Below, in pieces: positions 1-7,706 of a stretch of DNA of 64,000 nt. A program made the translations under genes and the position numbers. How positions within the stretch are numbered: the stretch's first letter is position 1; each line of letters starts with the position of its first letter. The DNA is from Bin5 sp965208965. GTDB lineage: Bacteria > Chloroflexota > Anaerolineae > Caldilineales > Caldilineaceae. The DNA lies in contig OZ242384.1 in NCBI GenBank assembly GCA_965208965.1, forward strand, positions 1,178,001 through 1,242,000, read 5' to 3'. The notes under the pieces were generated by a model that saw only the letters and a list, made by a program, of their open reading frames with translations, searched no databases and was not told where the DNA came from.

Positions 1-1848
1 GCTGCCCGGCATCACCAAGTCAAGCAGAACCAGGCTGGGCCGGTGCGCCTCCATCAGACGACGCGTCTCCGCAGGGTCGGCGGTCACAATCATATCGTAG
101 CCCGCCTCCGACAGCGCACGTCGCACCAGACGCAACGTCTGCGGGTCGTCATCCACCGCCAAAATGCGAACCGCGGCCGCACCTTGCCGCAGCCTCGGAT
201 TTGGGTCCGTAGGATGCTTGCTCAGGCTCTCTGCCGCGACCGGCAATGTGAATGTGAAACGCGATCCCATCTCCGGCCCCTCGCTTTCCGCCCAGATCCG
301 CCCGCCGTGCGCCTCCACGATCCCCTTGCAGATGACAAGGCCCAGGCCGGTATCGTTGTCCTGCTTCCCGCTCTCTCGACGCGAAAACTTCCCAAACAGG
401 CGCGGCAACTGCTCTGACGAAATGCCCCGCCCTTCGTCAGTTACCGCTACCGCTACCTCAGCCCCCTGCCGCCCCGCCGACACGCAGATGACCGACGATT
501 CCGGCGAATGCCGCGCCGCATTCGACAGCAGATTGCTTACCACCTGCACGATGCGACGCCGGTCCGCCATCACGAGCGGCAAGTCCGGCCCCACTTCGAT
601 CTCCAGCCTGCTCCTTCCCCCTCCGCTGACAAACGTGCTCCGGGCACGGTCCAACATCCCGAACACATCCGCCGGTTCGGGGTTTATCGGCAGCGTGCCG
701 CTCTCGATACGCGCCACGTCCAGCAGACCCCCAATTAGCTCCCGCATATTGTCGGCCTGTTCCAAGATGATGCGCAGGAACTGCCGCAGCTCCACAGGGT
801 CCATCTCTTCCTTTTCGTCCAGCACCGTCGTGGCCGAACCACGGATCGCTGTCAGCGGTGTGCGCAGTTCGTGGCTGACCATGCCCAGAAACTCGGCGCG
901 CATCCGCTCCTGCTCCTGCAGCGGCGTCATGTCCTGCATCGTCACCACAAACGACTCCACTTCGCCTTCTTTGCCGCCGAGCGGCGTCGCATTCATCAGA
1001 ACGGTGATGCCGCGTCCGTCAGGCACCGTTAGCGTGATCTCCTCCACCCGCACCGTCTCGCTCGCCTGCAACGCCTGCGCCACCGAAATCTCGGCAAGCG
1101 AAAACTCGCGCCCGTCCCCCCGCCGCACCGTCAGTATCTGGAGCAGCGCCTCCAGTTCCTGCTCAGGATGCCGCAGTTTCTCGGCGATCCGTCTCGCCTC
1201 GCGGTTATAGGAGACTGCCGCACCCGTGCGCGCGTCCAACACCACCACCCCGACCGGCGACGTGTTGATTAGCGTCTCCAGCGAATCCCGTGCCCGCCGC
1301 TCCTCCCGGTGCCGTCGCGCGTTGGCAATCACGAGAGCAGCCTGTGCCGCGAACAGCGACAGCGTCTCCTCGTCCTCTGGTTTGAACGTCTCTCCCGCTC
1401 CGCTCTTCGCCACGTAGATGATTCCCAGGCTGTTGCCTCTTCGCCGGATCGGAACCGTCAGAAAAGCCCGCGCCGGCACCGAAAGGTCGAACCCTGAAAG
1501 ACCCAGCGTGCGCGCGTAATCGGATAGGTCGTCCACCCGAACCGGTCCGGGCAGACCGCTCAAATGCTCAAAGAAAGCCAGCCCTCCGGGAATCTCCTGC
1601 AACCCGCGAAACTCCTCCGGTGTCAGATTAGAGGCCAGCAGTTCCTCCAACTCCCCTGCCTCGTCGAACGTGGACAGCACGCCGTAGCGTGAGCCGGTCA
1701 ACGTACGCGCGCTGTCCAGCGCGCCCTGCAACACCGTATCCATCTCCAGGCTCTCATTGATGCGCAGGCTGGCCTCGCTCAACCGCGTCAACCGCTCCCG
1801 CATCGCCGTCGCTTCGCTCTCCCAGTCCACCTCGATTACTCTTCCCAT
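1..1848 (-). CDS. Hybrid sensor kinase/response regulator, cut by window edge
   Basis: A signal-transduction protein that should autophosphorylate on histidine and pass the phosphate to its own receiver domain. Read on the minus strand from ATG 1848 there are 616 open codons to the window edge. Order: GAF domain (about 20-190), PAS-like segment (200-300), HisKA with FLGMVSHELRTPL (His326), HATPase with an N box, DEGRGI and GLGL, then a receiver starting ILAVDDDP and running to LLDLVMPG, where the window ends. It is a close paralogue of the protein at 16203-18626, so a C-terminal DNA-binding domain probably follows outside the window; that is inference. No membrane segments are seen, so it is probably cytoplasmic. 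An imperfect promoter-like stretch around the palindrome at 1893-1902 lies just upstream. Confidence 0.93.
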   Translation of the reverse strand, partial: MGRVIEVDWESEATAMRERLTRLSEASLRINESLEMDTVLQGALDSARTLTGSRYGVLSTFDEAGELEELLASNLTPEEFRGLQEIPGGLAFFEHLSGLPGPVRVDDLSDYARTLGLSGFDLSVPARAFLTVPIRRRGNSLGIIYVAKSGAGETFKPEDEETLSLFAAQAALVIANARRHREERRARDSLETLINTSPVGVVVLDARTGAAVSYNREARRIAEKLRHPEQELEALLQILTVRRGDGREFSLAEISVAQALQASETVRVEEITLTVPDGRGITVLMNATPLGGKEGEVESFVVTMQDMTPLQEQERMRAEFLGMVSHELRTPLTAIRGSATTVLDEKEEMDPVELRQFLRIILEQADNMRELIGGLLDVARIESGTLPINPEPADVFGMLDRARSTFVSGGGRSRLEIEVGPDLPLVMADRRRIVQVVSNLLSNAARHSPESSVICVSAGRQGAEVAVAVTDEGRGISSEQLPRLFGKFSRRESGKQDNDTGLGLVICKGIVEAHGGRIWAESEGPEMGSRFTFTLPVAAESLSKHPTDPNPRLRQGAAAVRILAVDDDPQTLRLVRRALSEAGYDMIVTADPAETRRLMEAHRPSLVLLDLVMPGS

Positions 1849-2528
1849 CTCTCTCCCTCAATCAAGTCGCCCCGACCTCTCCCCACCCAAAGCCCTATAG
1901 GGTATTCTCCGCGTCTCTCCGAGGACAATGAGCAGTTTCCCGCGTATCTGGAAGTTCATCAGAACCGACTACCAAGAGTTGCTAATCCGCCATCCGCGAG
2001 CAAAATGGCAGACCTTCACTTGCTTAGCAGTTCACTATAAAGCGAAATACCCACGACGAAAAACTGCTCTTTCGCCCTCTGCGACCCACTCTGACTCCAT
2101 ATCTGAAATGCCCCTGAACCGCTGCCGCTCCCCGTGTCGTTCCCCCGCAGTTTTCTCGTCCTTCAAAAACTGACACCAAATTGGTACAAAACAGCCCTCT
2201 TTGTCACCCAATTGCCGCGAAAAGCCTGCTAAGCTGTCTAGCGGATGTAGATCCCACGTGAAACCGCGAACTTGCGGAACGAATCGCAACTGGAACAAGG
2301 AAGTTCCTCCTGCCTTTCCAAAAACAGGAGATCCTGGTCCCGCTTGGGATCTGCATCCGGCTACATCTTCCAAAGGCCTTCGCCCTCAAGCCGCCCTGAA
2401 AACGGACGGATGGCTGCCCGCATTCAGTCGTTGCTGCTTGCCGGCATCCGGGCCGTGAGCGCCCTTGCGGCCCGGCCGGATCCTCCGCGTTGAAGCAGCA
2501 AGACATCATCGACTAAGGAGCCAAAACC
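1849..2528. other. Intergenic region, mostly unassigned
   Basis: No convincing gene is seen in these 680 bases between the divergent kinase and the Fn3 protein. The open frames on both strands lack a ribosome site and recognisable protein character. The region holds a perfect 10-bp palindrome (CCCTATAGGG, 1893-1902) just upstream of the kinase and a MITE-like inverted-repeat element at about 2245-2356. Confidence 0.5.
2245..2356. mobile_element. MITE-like inverted-repeat element, diverged
   Basis: The left end reads ATGTAGATCCCA and the right end TGGGATCTGCAT, an imperfect inverted repeat matching the ends of the clear 114-bp MITEs at 7579, 47670 and 52421. The repeat extends outwards (TAGCGG-left, CCGGCTA-right), and TA occurs at both outer limits. 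The interior does not resemble the other copies. It could be an old copy, a related family or a chance hairpin. Confidence 0.35.
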
Positions 2529-3332
2529 ATGAAACGAACTGCATTGCAGGCATTGCTGCTGGCTGCGCTTGTGCTGGCGCTGCCTGGGGGGATCGGGCTG
2601 GCGCAGACGCGCACGACGCTGGCAACGCCGGTTGTGTACGGGCAGGACGACGGCACGGCCATAGTCGTCACCTGGAGCGCGGTGGACGGGGCGGACTACT
2701 ACGAGGTCTATGTATGGGACACCGATGCGCAGGAGAAAGGCTGGCTTTACCTAAGCGGGGACAACTATACGGCAACGAGCATCCGCCATGAAGATGTGCA
2801 GGAAGGGCACACCTATTACTACGTGGTGCGGGCGAGAACGAGCGGCGGGCTCTACAGCAGCTGGTCCAGCTATTTGGTTATCGACGTAGCGGAAGCCGCG
2901 CCTGCCCTGACCGCCACGCCGACAGCGACGCCCACAGCCGTGCCGAAGATCATCCCTACAGCCACACTCACGTCTACGCCCACGGCCACAGTCACGCCCA
3001 GTCCTACTGTCACGCCTACGCTTACACCTACAGCCACGCCTACGGCCGCCATAGCGACGAGCTGCAACCTCGTCAGCGGCAACAACGGCAGGCAGGGCAA
3101 CCTTCCGACCAATGCCCCGCTGATTCGGGATGCCACGCGGCTGGCCTACGAGTCGCGGTACGGCGAGAGGATCAAATCCCTTTTCATTGTGGGCGTGGAC
3201 TGGCATGCGGATGGGCGGGTGGAGATTTGGTATCTCACCGGGGACAGCCCGGTCCGCACTGTGTCTGAACTGTTCCGGGGGTGCCAGTTCCTGGGGCACA
3301 CGGGCTGGGAGGAGTTGTATATCATCAGCTAG
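2529..3332 (+). CDS. Secreted fibronectin-type-III-like protein with Thr-Pro linker
   Basis: An exported protein of unknown function, 267 residues. An N-terminal signal peptide (about 1-26, ending LAQT) is followed by an Fn3-like beta-sandwich (about 30-120; typical TWSAVDGADYYEVYV and YYYVVRA strands). Then comes a low-complexity linker of TPTAT/TPSPT repeats (about 128-175) and a C-terminal domain (about 178-267) with two cysteines (in SCNLVSG and FRGCQFLG). Thr-Pro linkers of this kind are common in Chloroflexota surface proteins. The start has a good ribosome site (AAGGAG) ahead of the ATG. The C-terminal domain is not recognised. It is probably a surface or envelope binding protein. Confidence 0.85.
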   Translation: MKRTALQALLLAALVLALPGGIGLAQTRTTLATPVVYGQDDGTAIVVTWSAVDGADYYEVYVWDTDAQEKGWLYLSGDNYTATSIRHEDVQEGHTYYYVVRARTSGGLYSSWSSYLVIDVAEAAPALTATPTATPTAVPKIIPTATLTSTPTATVTPSPTVTPTLTPTATPTAAIATSCNLVSGNNGRQGNLPTNAPLIRDATRLAYESRYGERIKSLFIVGVDWHADGRVEIWYLTGDSPVRTVSELFRGCQFLGHTGWEELYIIS

Positions 3333-3363
3333 TGTTGCCCGTCATCACTTAGGGAGGCTCTCA

Positions 3364-3684
3364 TTGATTTACGCTTTGAACACCCGTGATGTTTCTGATC
3401 ATGAACGAAGGTTAATTGCCCGCCAGATAAGAGACAGGCACGATGACATTCTCAGTCAAGACGACCGGGTCGTTCTTGTGCGTGATGCAAGAGTGGGAGA
3501 GGGAGTCTACTACTGCATTTACTGTACAAAAAGGGTATACAAAAAATGGTGGCGGACGGGTCGGATTAGTTTCCTTCACAAAAGAGGTCGAGCGCATATA
3601 GACGGCGCCAAATGCATAGGCAGCGAAAAAGGACTTCCCGGTATCGTTAATCCGCCCGGTGCTACAATGCCTGGACAACCCTAG
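3364..3684 (+). CDS. Small zinc-ribbon-like protein, TTG start
   Basis: A 106-residue protein of unknown function. The start is taken as TTG 3364 because GGGAGG sits seven bases upstream and no ATG precedes the conserved part. The middle has YYCIYC followed by FLHKRGRAHIDG and KCIG, a C-x2-C ... H ... C arrangement that could bind zinc and recalls the zinc-finger part of CoiA-like nuclease proteins. No catalytic part is present. The tail (GLPGIVNPPGAT) is Pro/Gly-rich. It lies between the Fn3 protein and a run of small membrane proteins. Coding status is likely; function is open. Confidence 0.6.
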   Translation: MIYALNTRDVSDHERRLIARQIRDRHDDILSQDDRVVLVRDARVGEGVYYCIYCTKRVYKKWWRTGRISFLHKRGRAHIDGAKCIGSEKGLPGIVNPPGATMPGQP

Positions 3685-3715
3685 GCGGAATTATTGAAGC
3701 GCTGGCAAACAAACC

Positions 3716-4123
3716 ATGAAGAGCGTCGCCTTCGGCCAAACAGCTTTTCTGGCAGCTATCCCTCTAGTCCTCCGCGCCCTCGTCGTGAATCTTCCCTGGC
3801 TCGACGAGCTGCACCCGGGTAGCACTCTACTTTACATCGTCACGCACTATTTCATACTCATATGCGTGCCGGCGGCAATCATTCTGGCCTTCGCCCTGAA
3901 AAGGGGCAGCGTCTACACGCTGAATTTCCTGATCTCCGCCACCATCAATCTGCTATGGCGCGCTGTGGAGCTGCAAGCTTTCCTCTGCGTCGGCGATTCC
4001 TACCACCAAAATGAGTCCCTGTGCGAGAGTTTCATCACCGTCCCGGCATGCAGCTACCCGATCGTAATAGCAGGCGTGGCCGCCGCCGTGGTTCACATCC
4101 TGGTCAGATGGCGCGCCCAGTGA
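3716..4123 (+). CDS. Small multipass membrane protein
   Basis: 135 residues with three or four hydrophobic segments (about 8-28, 38-60, 66-85 and 108-130), so an integral membrane protein. A short soluble stretch before the last segment carries four cysteines (FLCVGDSYHQNESLCE and VPACSYP), which may form disulfides outside the membrane. No family is recognised. It is the first of three small membrane-protein genes joined by overlapping stop and start codons (GTGA at 4120; TGATG at 4276), which suggests coupled translation and a shared role. Confidence 0.7.
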   Translation: MKSVAFGQTAFLAAIPLVLRALVVNLPWLDELHPGSTLLYIVTHYFILICVPAAIILAFALKRGSVYTLNFLISATINLLWRAVELQAFLCVGDSYHQNESLCESFITVPACSYPIVIAGVAAAVVHILVRWRAQ

Positions 4124-4278
4124 AAAAGCTCCTCAACGTCGCGGTCTGCCTGTCCGGCCTGCTTGCCGCCAGCTATGCGTGGCCGGTGTCGAAGGCGCTA
4201 ACGTTCGCCGTGGTGGGCGTGCTGTACCTGTACTTGGCGGCGCGCATTGTATGGGAGTTGAGTCGGAAGGATTCCTGA
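4120..4278 (+). CDS. Two-segment mini membrane protein, family A
   Basis: 52 residues starting at GTG 4120, which overlaps the stop of the gene before it (GTGA); ATG 4108 in the same frame is an alternative. Two hydrophobic helices (about 5-20 and 28-45) are joined by a short polar turn. The second half, AVVGVLYLYLAARIV, matches VAVGVLYVFLARRII in the gene at 7267, so this is a family with at least two members in the window. No known family is recognised. The downstream neighbour overlaps by one base (TGATG). Confidence 0.65.
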   Translation: MKKLLNVAVCLSGLLAASYAWPVSKALTFAVVGVLYLYLAARIVWELSRKDS

Positions 4279-4505
4279 TGGGACGGGCATTGGCGCACAT
4301 CATGGCTCTTGCCGGCGTCCCGGCGCTGCTGCTGGCTTGCAATGCGGCCGGCAGGGACAAGGACCCGCAGGTCGAGTTGCTGGTTACGCCAACGCCCGCA
4401 GGGGTGGATATGGGCTACATGGAGCTGGCGATTCTTACCGTGATCGTTCTGGTGAGCGTGGTGATCATCGTGGTGGTTGAGGTTGTCCAGCGGCGCGGGA
4501 GGTAA
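4278..4505 (+). CDS. Small lipoprotein with C-terminal membrane helix
   Basis: 75 residues. The N-terminus has a lipoprotein signal with lipobox LLLAC (Cys at about 19), then a short soluble part (DKDPQVELLVTPTPAG), then one strongly hydrophobic helix (about 46-68: LAILTVIVLVSVVIIVVV) and a basic end, QRRGR. If the signal is cleaved the protein is tethered at both ends. The start overlaps the previous stop. It is the last member of the coupled trio beginning at 3716. Confidence 0.65.
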   Translation: MGRALAHIMALAGVPALLLACNAAGRDKDPQVELLVTPTPAGVDMGYMELAILTVIVLVSVVIIVVVEVVQRRGR

Positions 4506-4587
4506 AGCGACTGGATGAATAGTTACCAGGAAAGCATGTCTGTCCACACTGAACAAGAATGAGACAGAACCGCGAAGGGGGATTGTA

Positions 4588-4848
4588 ATGGCTAGGCAGC
4601 CTTATCGGGAAGTGCGCGATTTGGTTGAACAGAATGGCGGAACGATGCGCTTTCTCAGAAAGCGAATTCAGGATGGAGCGTGGTTCGTGATGCTTGACGG
4701 GAAACTAGGTGTGTTCCCACCTGGGCGGCGACCTCGAACGGAGGACTGGCAACAGGGTTACCGCGGGATTAGCGACCTATACACTCCAGAACAATTTCCC
4801 CAATTGCGAGACAACGCGTTGGAGCTACCGAGGAACATGCTGGAATGA
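4588..4848 (+). CDS. Hypothetical soluble protein, 86 residues
   Basis: Probably cytoplasmic, with no signal or membrane segment. The core GGTMRFLRKRIQDGAWFV and LDGKLGVFPPG looks like a small alpha/beta domain with basic residues. No family is recognised. A GGGG-type ribosome site lies about eight bases before the ATG. The stop is followed after two bases by a 28-bp perfect palindrome (4851-4878), which probably ends or processes this transcript. Confidence 0.6.
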   Translation: MARQPYREVRDLVEQNGGTMRFLRKRIQDGAWFVMLDGKLGVFPPGRRPRTEDWQQGYRGISDLYTPEQFPQLRDNALELPRNMLE

Positions 4849-4850
4849 AT

Positions 4851-4878
4851 CTTGGATTCCTCAATTGAGGAATCCAAG
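4851..4878. terminator. 28-bp perfect palindrome after a stop codon
   Basis: CTTGGATTCCTC, then AATT, then its exact complement, giving 12-bp arms with an AATT centre, two bases after the stop at 4848. No T-run follows on the plus strand. It could be a hairpin terminator or processing site, or a binding site for a dimeric protein. Confidence 0.45.
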
Positions 4879-4978
4879 CCCAAAACGGCTGATTCCCTAG
4901 GTATGAAATGCCCTATCTTTTCCGTCTTATGGTCCGGAGATTGGGACCCGCCATAAGGTATAAGACCGGGGCCGGCAA

Positions 4979-5275
4979 ATGACCGAAAGAATGCTGACCT
5001 GGAGAAAAACCCTGCTTGTCGCCTACGAGACCTTCGGCGGCGAGGCAGACAATGTCTTGATCACCAACTTCATTGCCGATCTGATCAACTGGGATGAAGA
5101 CTGGATCAAGCTGCACACCCAGCTTTCCAAGTATAGAGCCCAGATTGCCGAAGCCGGGTACCTTGAAAGGATCCGCTATCCTTCCACCCAAAGGCCCGGC
5201 TTACATAGACTCACTTCTGCCGGACGGGAGGTCGCCTCCCGCTTGTTAAGCAACGGCTGCGGAATTCCTGACTGA
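4979..5275 (+). CDS. Winged-helix-like small protein
   Basis: 98 residues. The pattern of helices followed by LSKYRAQIAEAGYLERI ... RPGLHRLTSAGREVA resembles a winged-helix domain of the Mrr-N or PadR kind, in which the last strand pair forms the wing. No other domain is attached, so a DNA-binding role is inference. The ATG at 4979 has GGGGCCGG upstream, a weak ribosome site. It resembles in plan, but not clearly in sequence, the protein at 8664. Confidence 0.55.
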   Translation: MTERMLTWRKTLLVAYETFGGEADNVLITNFIADLINWDEDWIKLHTQLSKYRAQIAEAGYLERIRYPSTQRPGLHRLTSAGREVASRLLSNGCGIPD

Positions 5276-5446
5276 AATGGCCTGGTTTCAGGAGACCGCT
5301 TAGCGCGGGGAGAACTATCGGTCTGAACGGTTTGCCAAAGAAGGTATTTGCAGGACCGTGCCGCGACTGCATCCATCTGGAGACGCTTTTCCCTTCCCGT
5401 TTCGTGGTCTGGTTATTGGGGCCAACCATAGTTTGAGGAGACCAAC

Positions 5447-6808
5447 ATGATTCGTCTTACAACCCTGTTCTTTGCCCTTACGCTCTTTATCGTCGGTTGC
5501 GTTGCCATTCCAACCGAAAATGAGGTGGCGGGGTACACAAGGTCAGTCGTACAGGATGCGGTCCGCTACTATGATCGCAACGGCAGGGGCGCGACTGTCG
5601 AGTATTACAGTTCGGAAGACAGCAGGCATGGTCAGTGGTACGTGTTCATTGTGGATGCGGATGGGTATACCATTGCCTCTCCCAACAAGGAGACGATCGG
5701 CAGGGGTCCGGCTCTGCGCGTCGATGCAACCGGCTACTTCTACGGCGATGATCTGCTGAGCGCAACCGGGGTGGGCAAGTGGATCAGCTACGTCTTTCGC
5801 CACCCGGAAACAGGTGAGAACGCCCGTAAGCGCACCTGGGTCGTGCGCCATGACGGCTTGTTTTTTGCTTCCGGATTCTATGAGGATGACGGCCGGATCA
5901 CCTCAAGTGAGGTGACGGACCGCCCCACGCTGAAAGAATTTGTCGAGGACACGCTGAGCTACCTGGAGGGCATCACGACCGTCACGGGGGTAGCGCGGCT
6001 ACGCGATATTCTTCGGTCTGAGGGCCGGTGGAAGTCGGGCTCCATGTTCTTGATAACGCTGACGCAGGACGGAAACATACTGATTCACGGCGACGATCCA
6101 ACCGCGGAGAACAAGCGGATCGTGGCTGTGGAGGATGAGGACGGCAGGCCGGTAGGACAGGAGCTTCTTGCCGCGGCCGAGCGAGGCGGCGATTTTGTCG
6201 ATTACCGATGGGGCGGTATCGAGCGGACAGCCTACGCCGCTGAGTACACTTCCGGTCTGACTGGAAATACGATAGTGGTGGTCGGCGGATTCGTGCAAGA
6301 CCTGACCTCTGTGCCGGTCGAATTTACCCCGCTTCCGCGCCCCGAAGTGACCGCCGCCGAGGTAGTGGATCACGAGACGCTCGCCGCCTTCGTCGAAGCG
6401 GCGGCGAAGATATTCCGAGACGCCGCGATGTCGCCGAACCTGCGCGGGCTGGCGAACATGAAGACCGCCTTTCGCCAGGAGGACAGCGATTGGAAATCGG
6501 GGTCGGTCTACATCTTCGTGATCAGCTCCGACGGCTACACGCTCTTTCACGGCGGCTTCCCCCTCCGGTTCGAGGGCCTGCAGTTTGAGGACATAGACCG
6601 GGAGGACGTGAACGGCGTCCGTTACCTCCGCGAGCTGCTGGCGGCGGGCGAGGCGGGCGGCGGCTACGTCGAGTACATGTTCGACAACCCGGCGGTGGAG
6701 GGCGACGAAGAGACCGGCTCGCCGAAGATCGCGTACGCCACAGGCTTCCGCCTACCCGGTCGAGACCAGGTCTTCGTGGTCGCATCCGGCTTCTATCCCG
6801 AAGAGTAG
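5447..6808 (+). CDS. Triple single-Cache-domain lipoprotein
   Basis: 453 residues. The signal peptide has lipobox FIVGC (Cys18). Three tandem repeats follow (about 30-160, 165-300 and 310-453), each with an amphipathic helix, then WYVFIVDADGYTI-, GSMFLITLTQDGNIL- or GSVYIFVISSDGYTL-type strands and a closing VxYxF...R/K...YATGF/ASGFY strand. This is the single-Cache_2/Cache_3 fold used outside the cell to bind small ligands. Normally it is fused to a kinase or chemoreceptor; here there is no output domain, so it may present ligand to another protein or act as a binding protein. A GAGGAG ribosome site precedes the ATG. The two kinases in this window lack extracellular parts, but a link to them is only a guess. 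Confidence 0.8.
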   Translation: MIRLTTLFFALTLFIVGCVAIPTENEVAGYTRSVVQDAVRYYDRNGRGATVEYYSSEDSRHGQWYVFIVDADGYTIASPNKETIGRGPALRVDATGYFYGDDLLSATGVGKWISYVFRHPETGENARKRTWVVRHDGLFFASGFYEDDGRITSSEVTDRPTLKEFVEDTLSYLEGITTVTGVARLRDILRSEGRWKSGSMFLITLTQDGNILIHGDDPTAENKRIVAVEDEDGRPVGQELLAAAERGGDFVDYRWGGIERTAYAAEYTSGLTGNTIVVVGGFVQDLTSVPVEFTPLPRPEVTAAEVVDHETLAAFVEAAAKIFRDAAMSPNLRGLANMKTAFRQEDSDWKSGSVYIFVISSDGYTLFHGGFPLRFEGLQFEDIDREDVNGVRYLRELLAAGEAGGGYVEYMFDNPAVEGDEETGSPKIAYATGFRLPGRDQVFVVASGFYPEE

Positions 6809-7006
6809 TTCCAACGGGAAGAGGGCCCGCTGCAATGTCCAGGACCGTAACGGCGCGCCTGTCGTGTTGGCCTCGTCCGACAGTTTTTTGACCTCGCCCG
6901 CGGCGATTTCCGAGGCAGCGGAGGCCCCGCCGAACAGGCTGGACGGAGCACGCCGGCCTTATCTCACCGGGGGACGCCTTGCAAAGGGGAATCATGTACC
7001 TTATAC

Positions 7007-7153
7007 ATGGCAACCAAAGTAGAGCATGGGATCACTGGTTTGAGGGCAGTTGCAGTTGTCGTAATCGGGTATGTGATGGCCTTTGTAATAAGAAACAGTT
7101 CATCTTACCTCTTTCTTGGTTTGGCGCAGGCACGGACCTTGGGAGGTGGGTAA
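7007..7153 (+). CDS. Possible 48-residue membrane peptide
   Basis: The frame from ATG 7007 encodes one hydrophobic helix (AVAVVVIGYVMAFVI, about residues 14-28) and a second weaker one (SSYLFLGLA). GGGGA lies 16 bases upstream, too far to be a good ribosome site. It sits in a run of similar tiny membrane-protein genes. No family is recognised. Confidence 0.35.
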   Translation: MATKVEHGITGLRAVAVVVIGYVMAFVIRNSSSYLFLGLAQARTLGGG

Positions 7154-7266
7154 TACAAACAGAACACGACAGATTCAACCGAATCATTCACTGACTGACC
7201 TTTCACGCCCATCCGACTCTAATCCCTCCAACCGCCCTTCAAAGTTCGAGTATTGCGCGTTGACCC

Positions 7267-7413
7267 ATGTTGTCGAAAGCAATCGACGTAACTGTTACGC
7301 TGCTCGTCTTGTTGGTGGTCACTTACTATTGGCACTTGTCCAAGACGTTCGCTTTTGTTGCGGTGGGCGTCCTCTATGTTTTTCTCGCAAGGCGCATCAT
7401 CAAGAAAAACTGA
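7267..7413 (+). CDS. Two-segment mini membrane protein, family A
   Basis: 48 residues with two hydrophobic helices (about 8-20 and 27-43) and a basic tail, RRIIKKN. It aligns over most of its length with the protein at 4120 (SKxFAFVAVGVLYVFLARRI here against SKALTFAVVGVLYLYLAARI there). The conserved core in a gene this small supports real coding. The ribosome site is weak. The function is not recognised. Confidence 0.6.
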   Translation: MLSKAIDVTVTLLVLLVVTYYWHLSKTFAFVAVGVLYVFLARRIIKKN

Positions 7414-7443
7414 GCAATATCTTCACCCCAAACACACCGGCAA

Positions 7444-7557
7444 ATGTCAAGACAAAGAAAACGGAACGAACGCAATGATGAAAACCTGATGCTCGGCTAT
7501 ATTTCGGTCTGCATCATAGGTGTCGCCTTTCTGTTAATCTGGTTTTTTCTGTTTTGA
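7444..7557 (+). CDS. 37-residue single-pass membrane peptide
   Basis: A basic and acidic N-terminus (SRQRKRNERNDEN) is followed by one hydrophobic helix (SVCIIGVAFLLIWFFLF), giving a predicted cytoplasmic N-terminus. The C-terminal half is preserved in the inverted duplicate at 22106-22162 (SVYIIGVVFLLVWFFLF) with the same stop codon, which supports it as coding. It is followed by the MITE and then by the lipoprotein gene at 7707, probably in one transcript. No family is recognised. Confidence 0.5.
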   Translation: MSRQRKRNERNDENLMLGYISVCIIGVAFLLIWFFLF

Positions 7558-7576
7558 CAGTTAAGGATTCAACAAC

Positions 7577-7694
7577 TAACGTAGATCCCAAAAGAGACCA
7601 AGAGTATTGGCATTTCGAAATAGCGGCGGAGCTTCGTGTGTTCCGTTCACGATGCCAGCGCCAAAAGTCGTAGTTTCAAATGGGATCCACATTA
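7577..7694. mobile_element. 114-bp MITE with TA target duplication, copy B
   Basis: The element at 7579-7692 is flanked by TA on both sides (7577-7578, 7693-7694). Ends are ACGTAGATCCC... and ...GGGATCCACAT, an imperfect terminal inverted repeat. It encodes no protein. It is the same length as the copies at 47670 and 52421 and differs from the latter at about 15 of 114 positions by hand count. TA duplication and non-coding length fit a miniature element mobilised by an IS630/Tc1-type transposase; no such transposase is seen here. The right TA touches the ribosome site (TAGGAGGA) of the lipoprotein gene. Confidence 0.88.
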
Positions 7695-7706
7695 GGAGGA
7701 GTTCAA

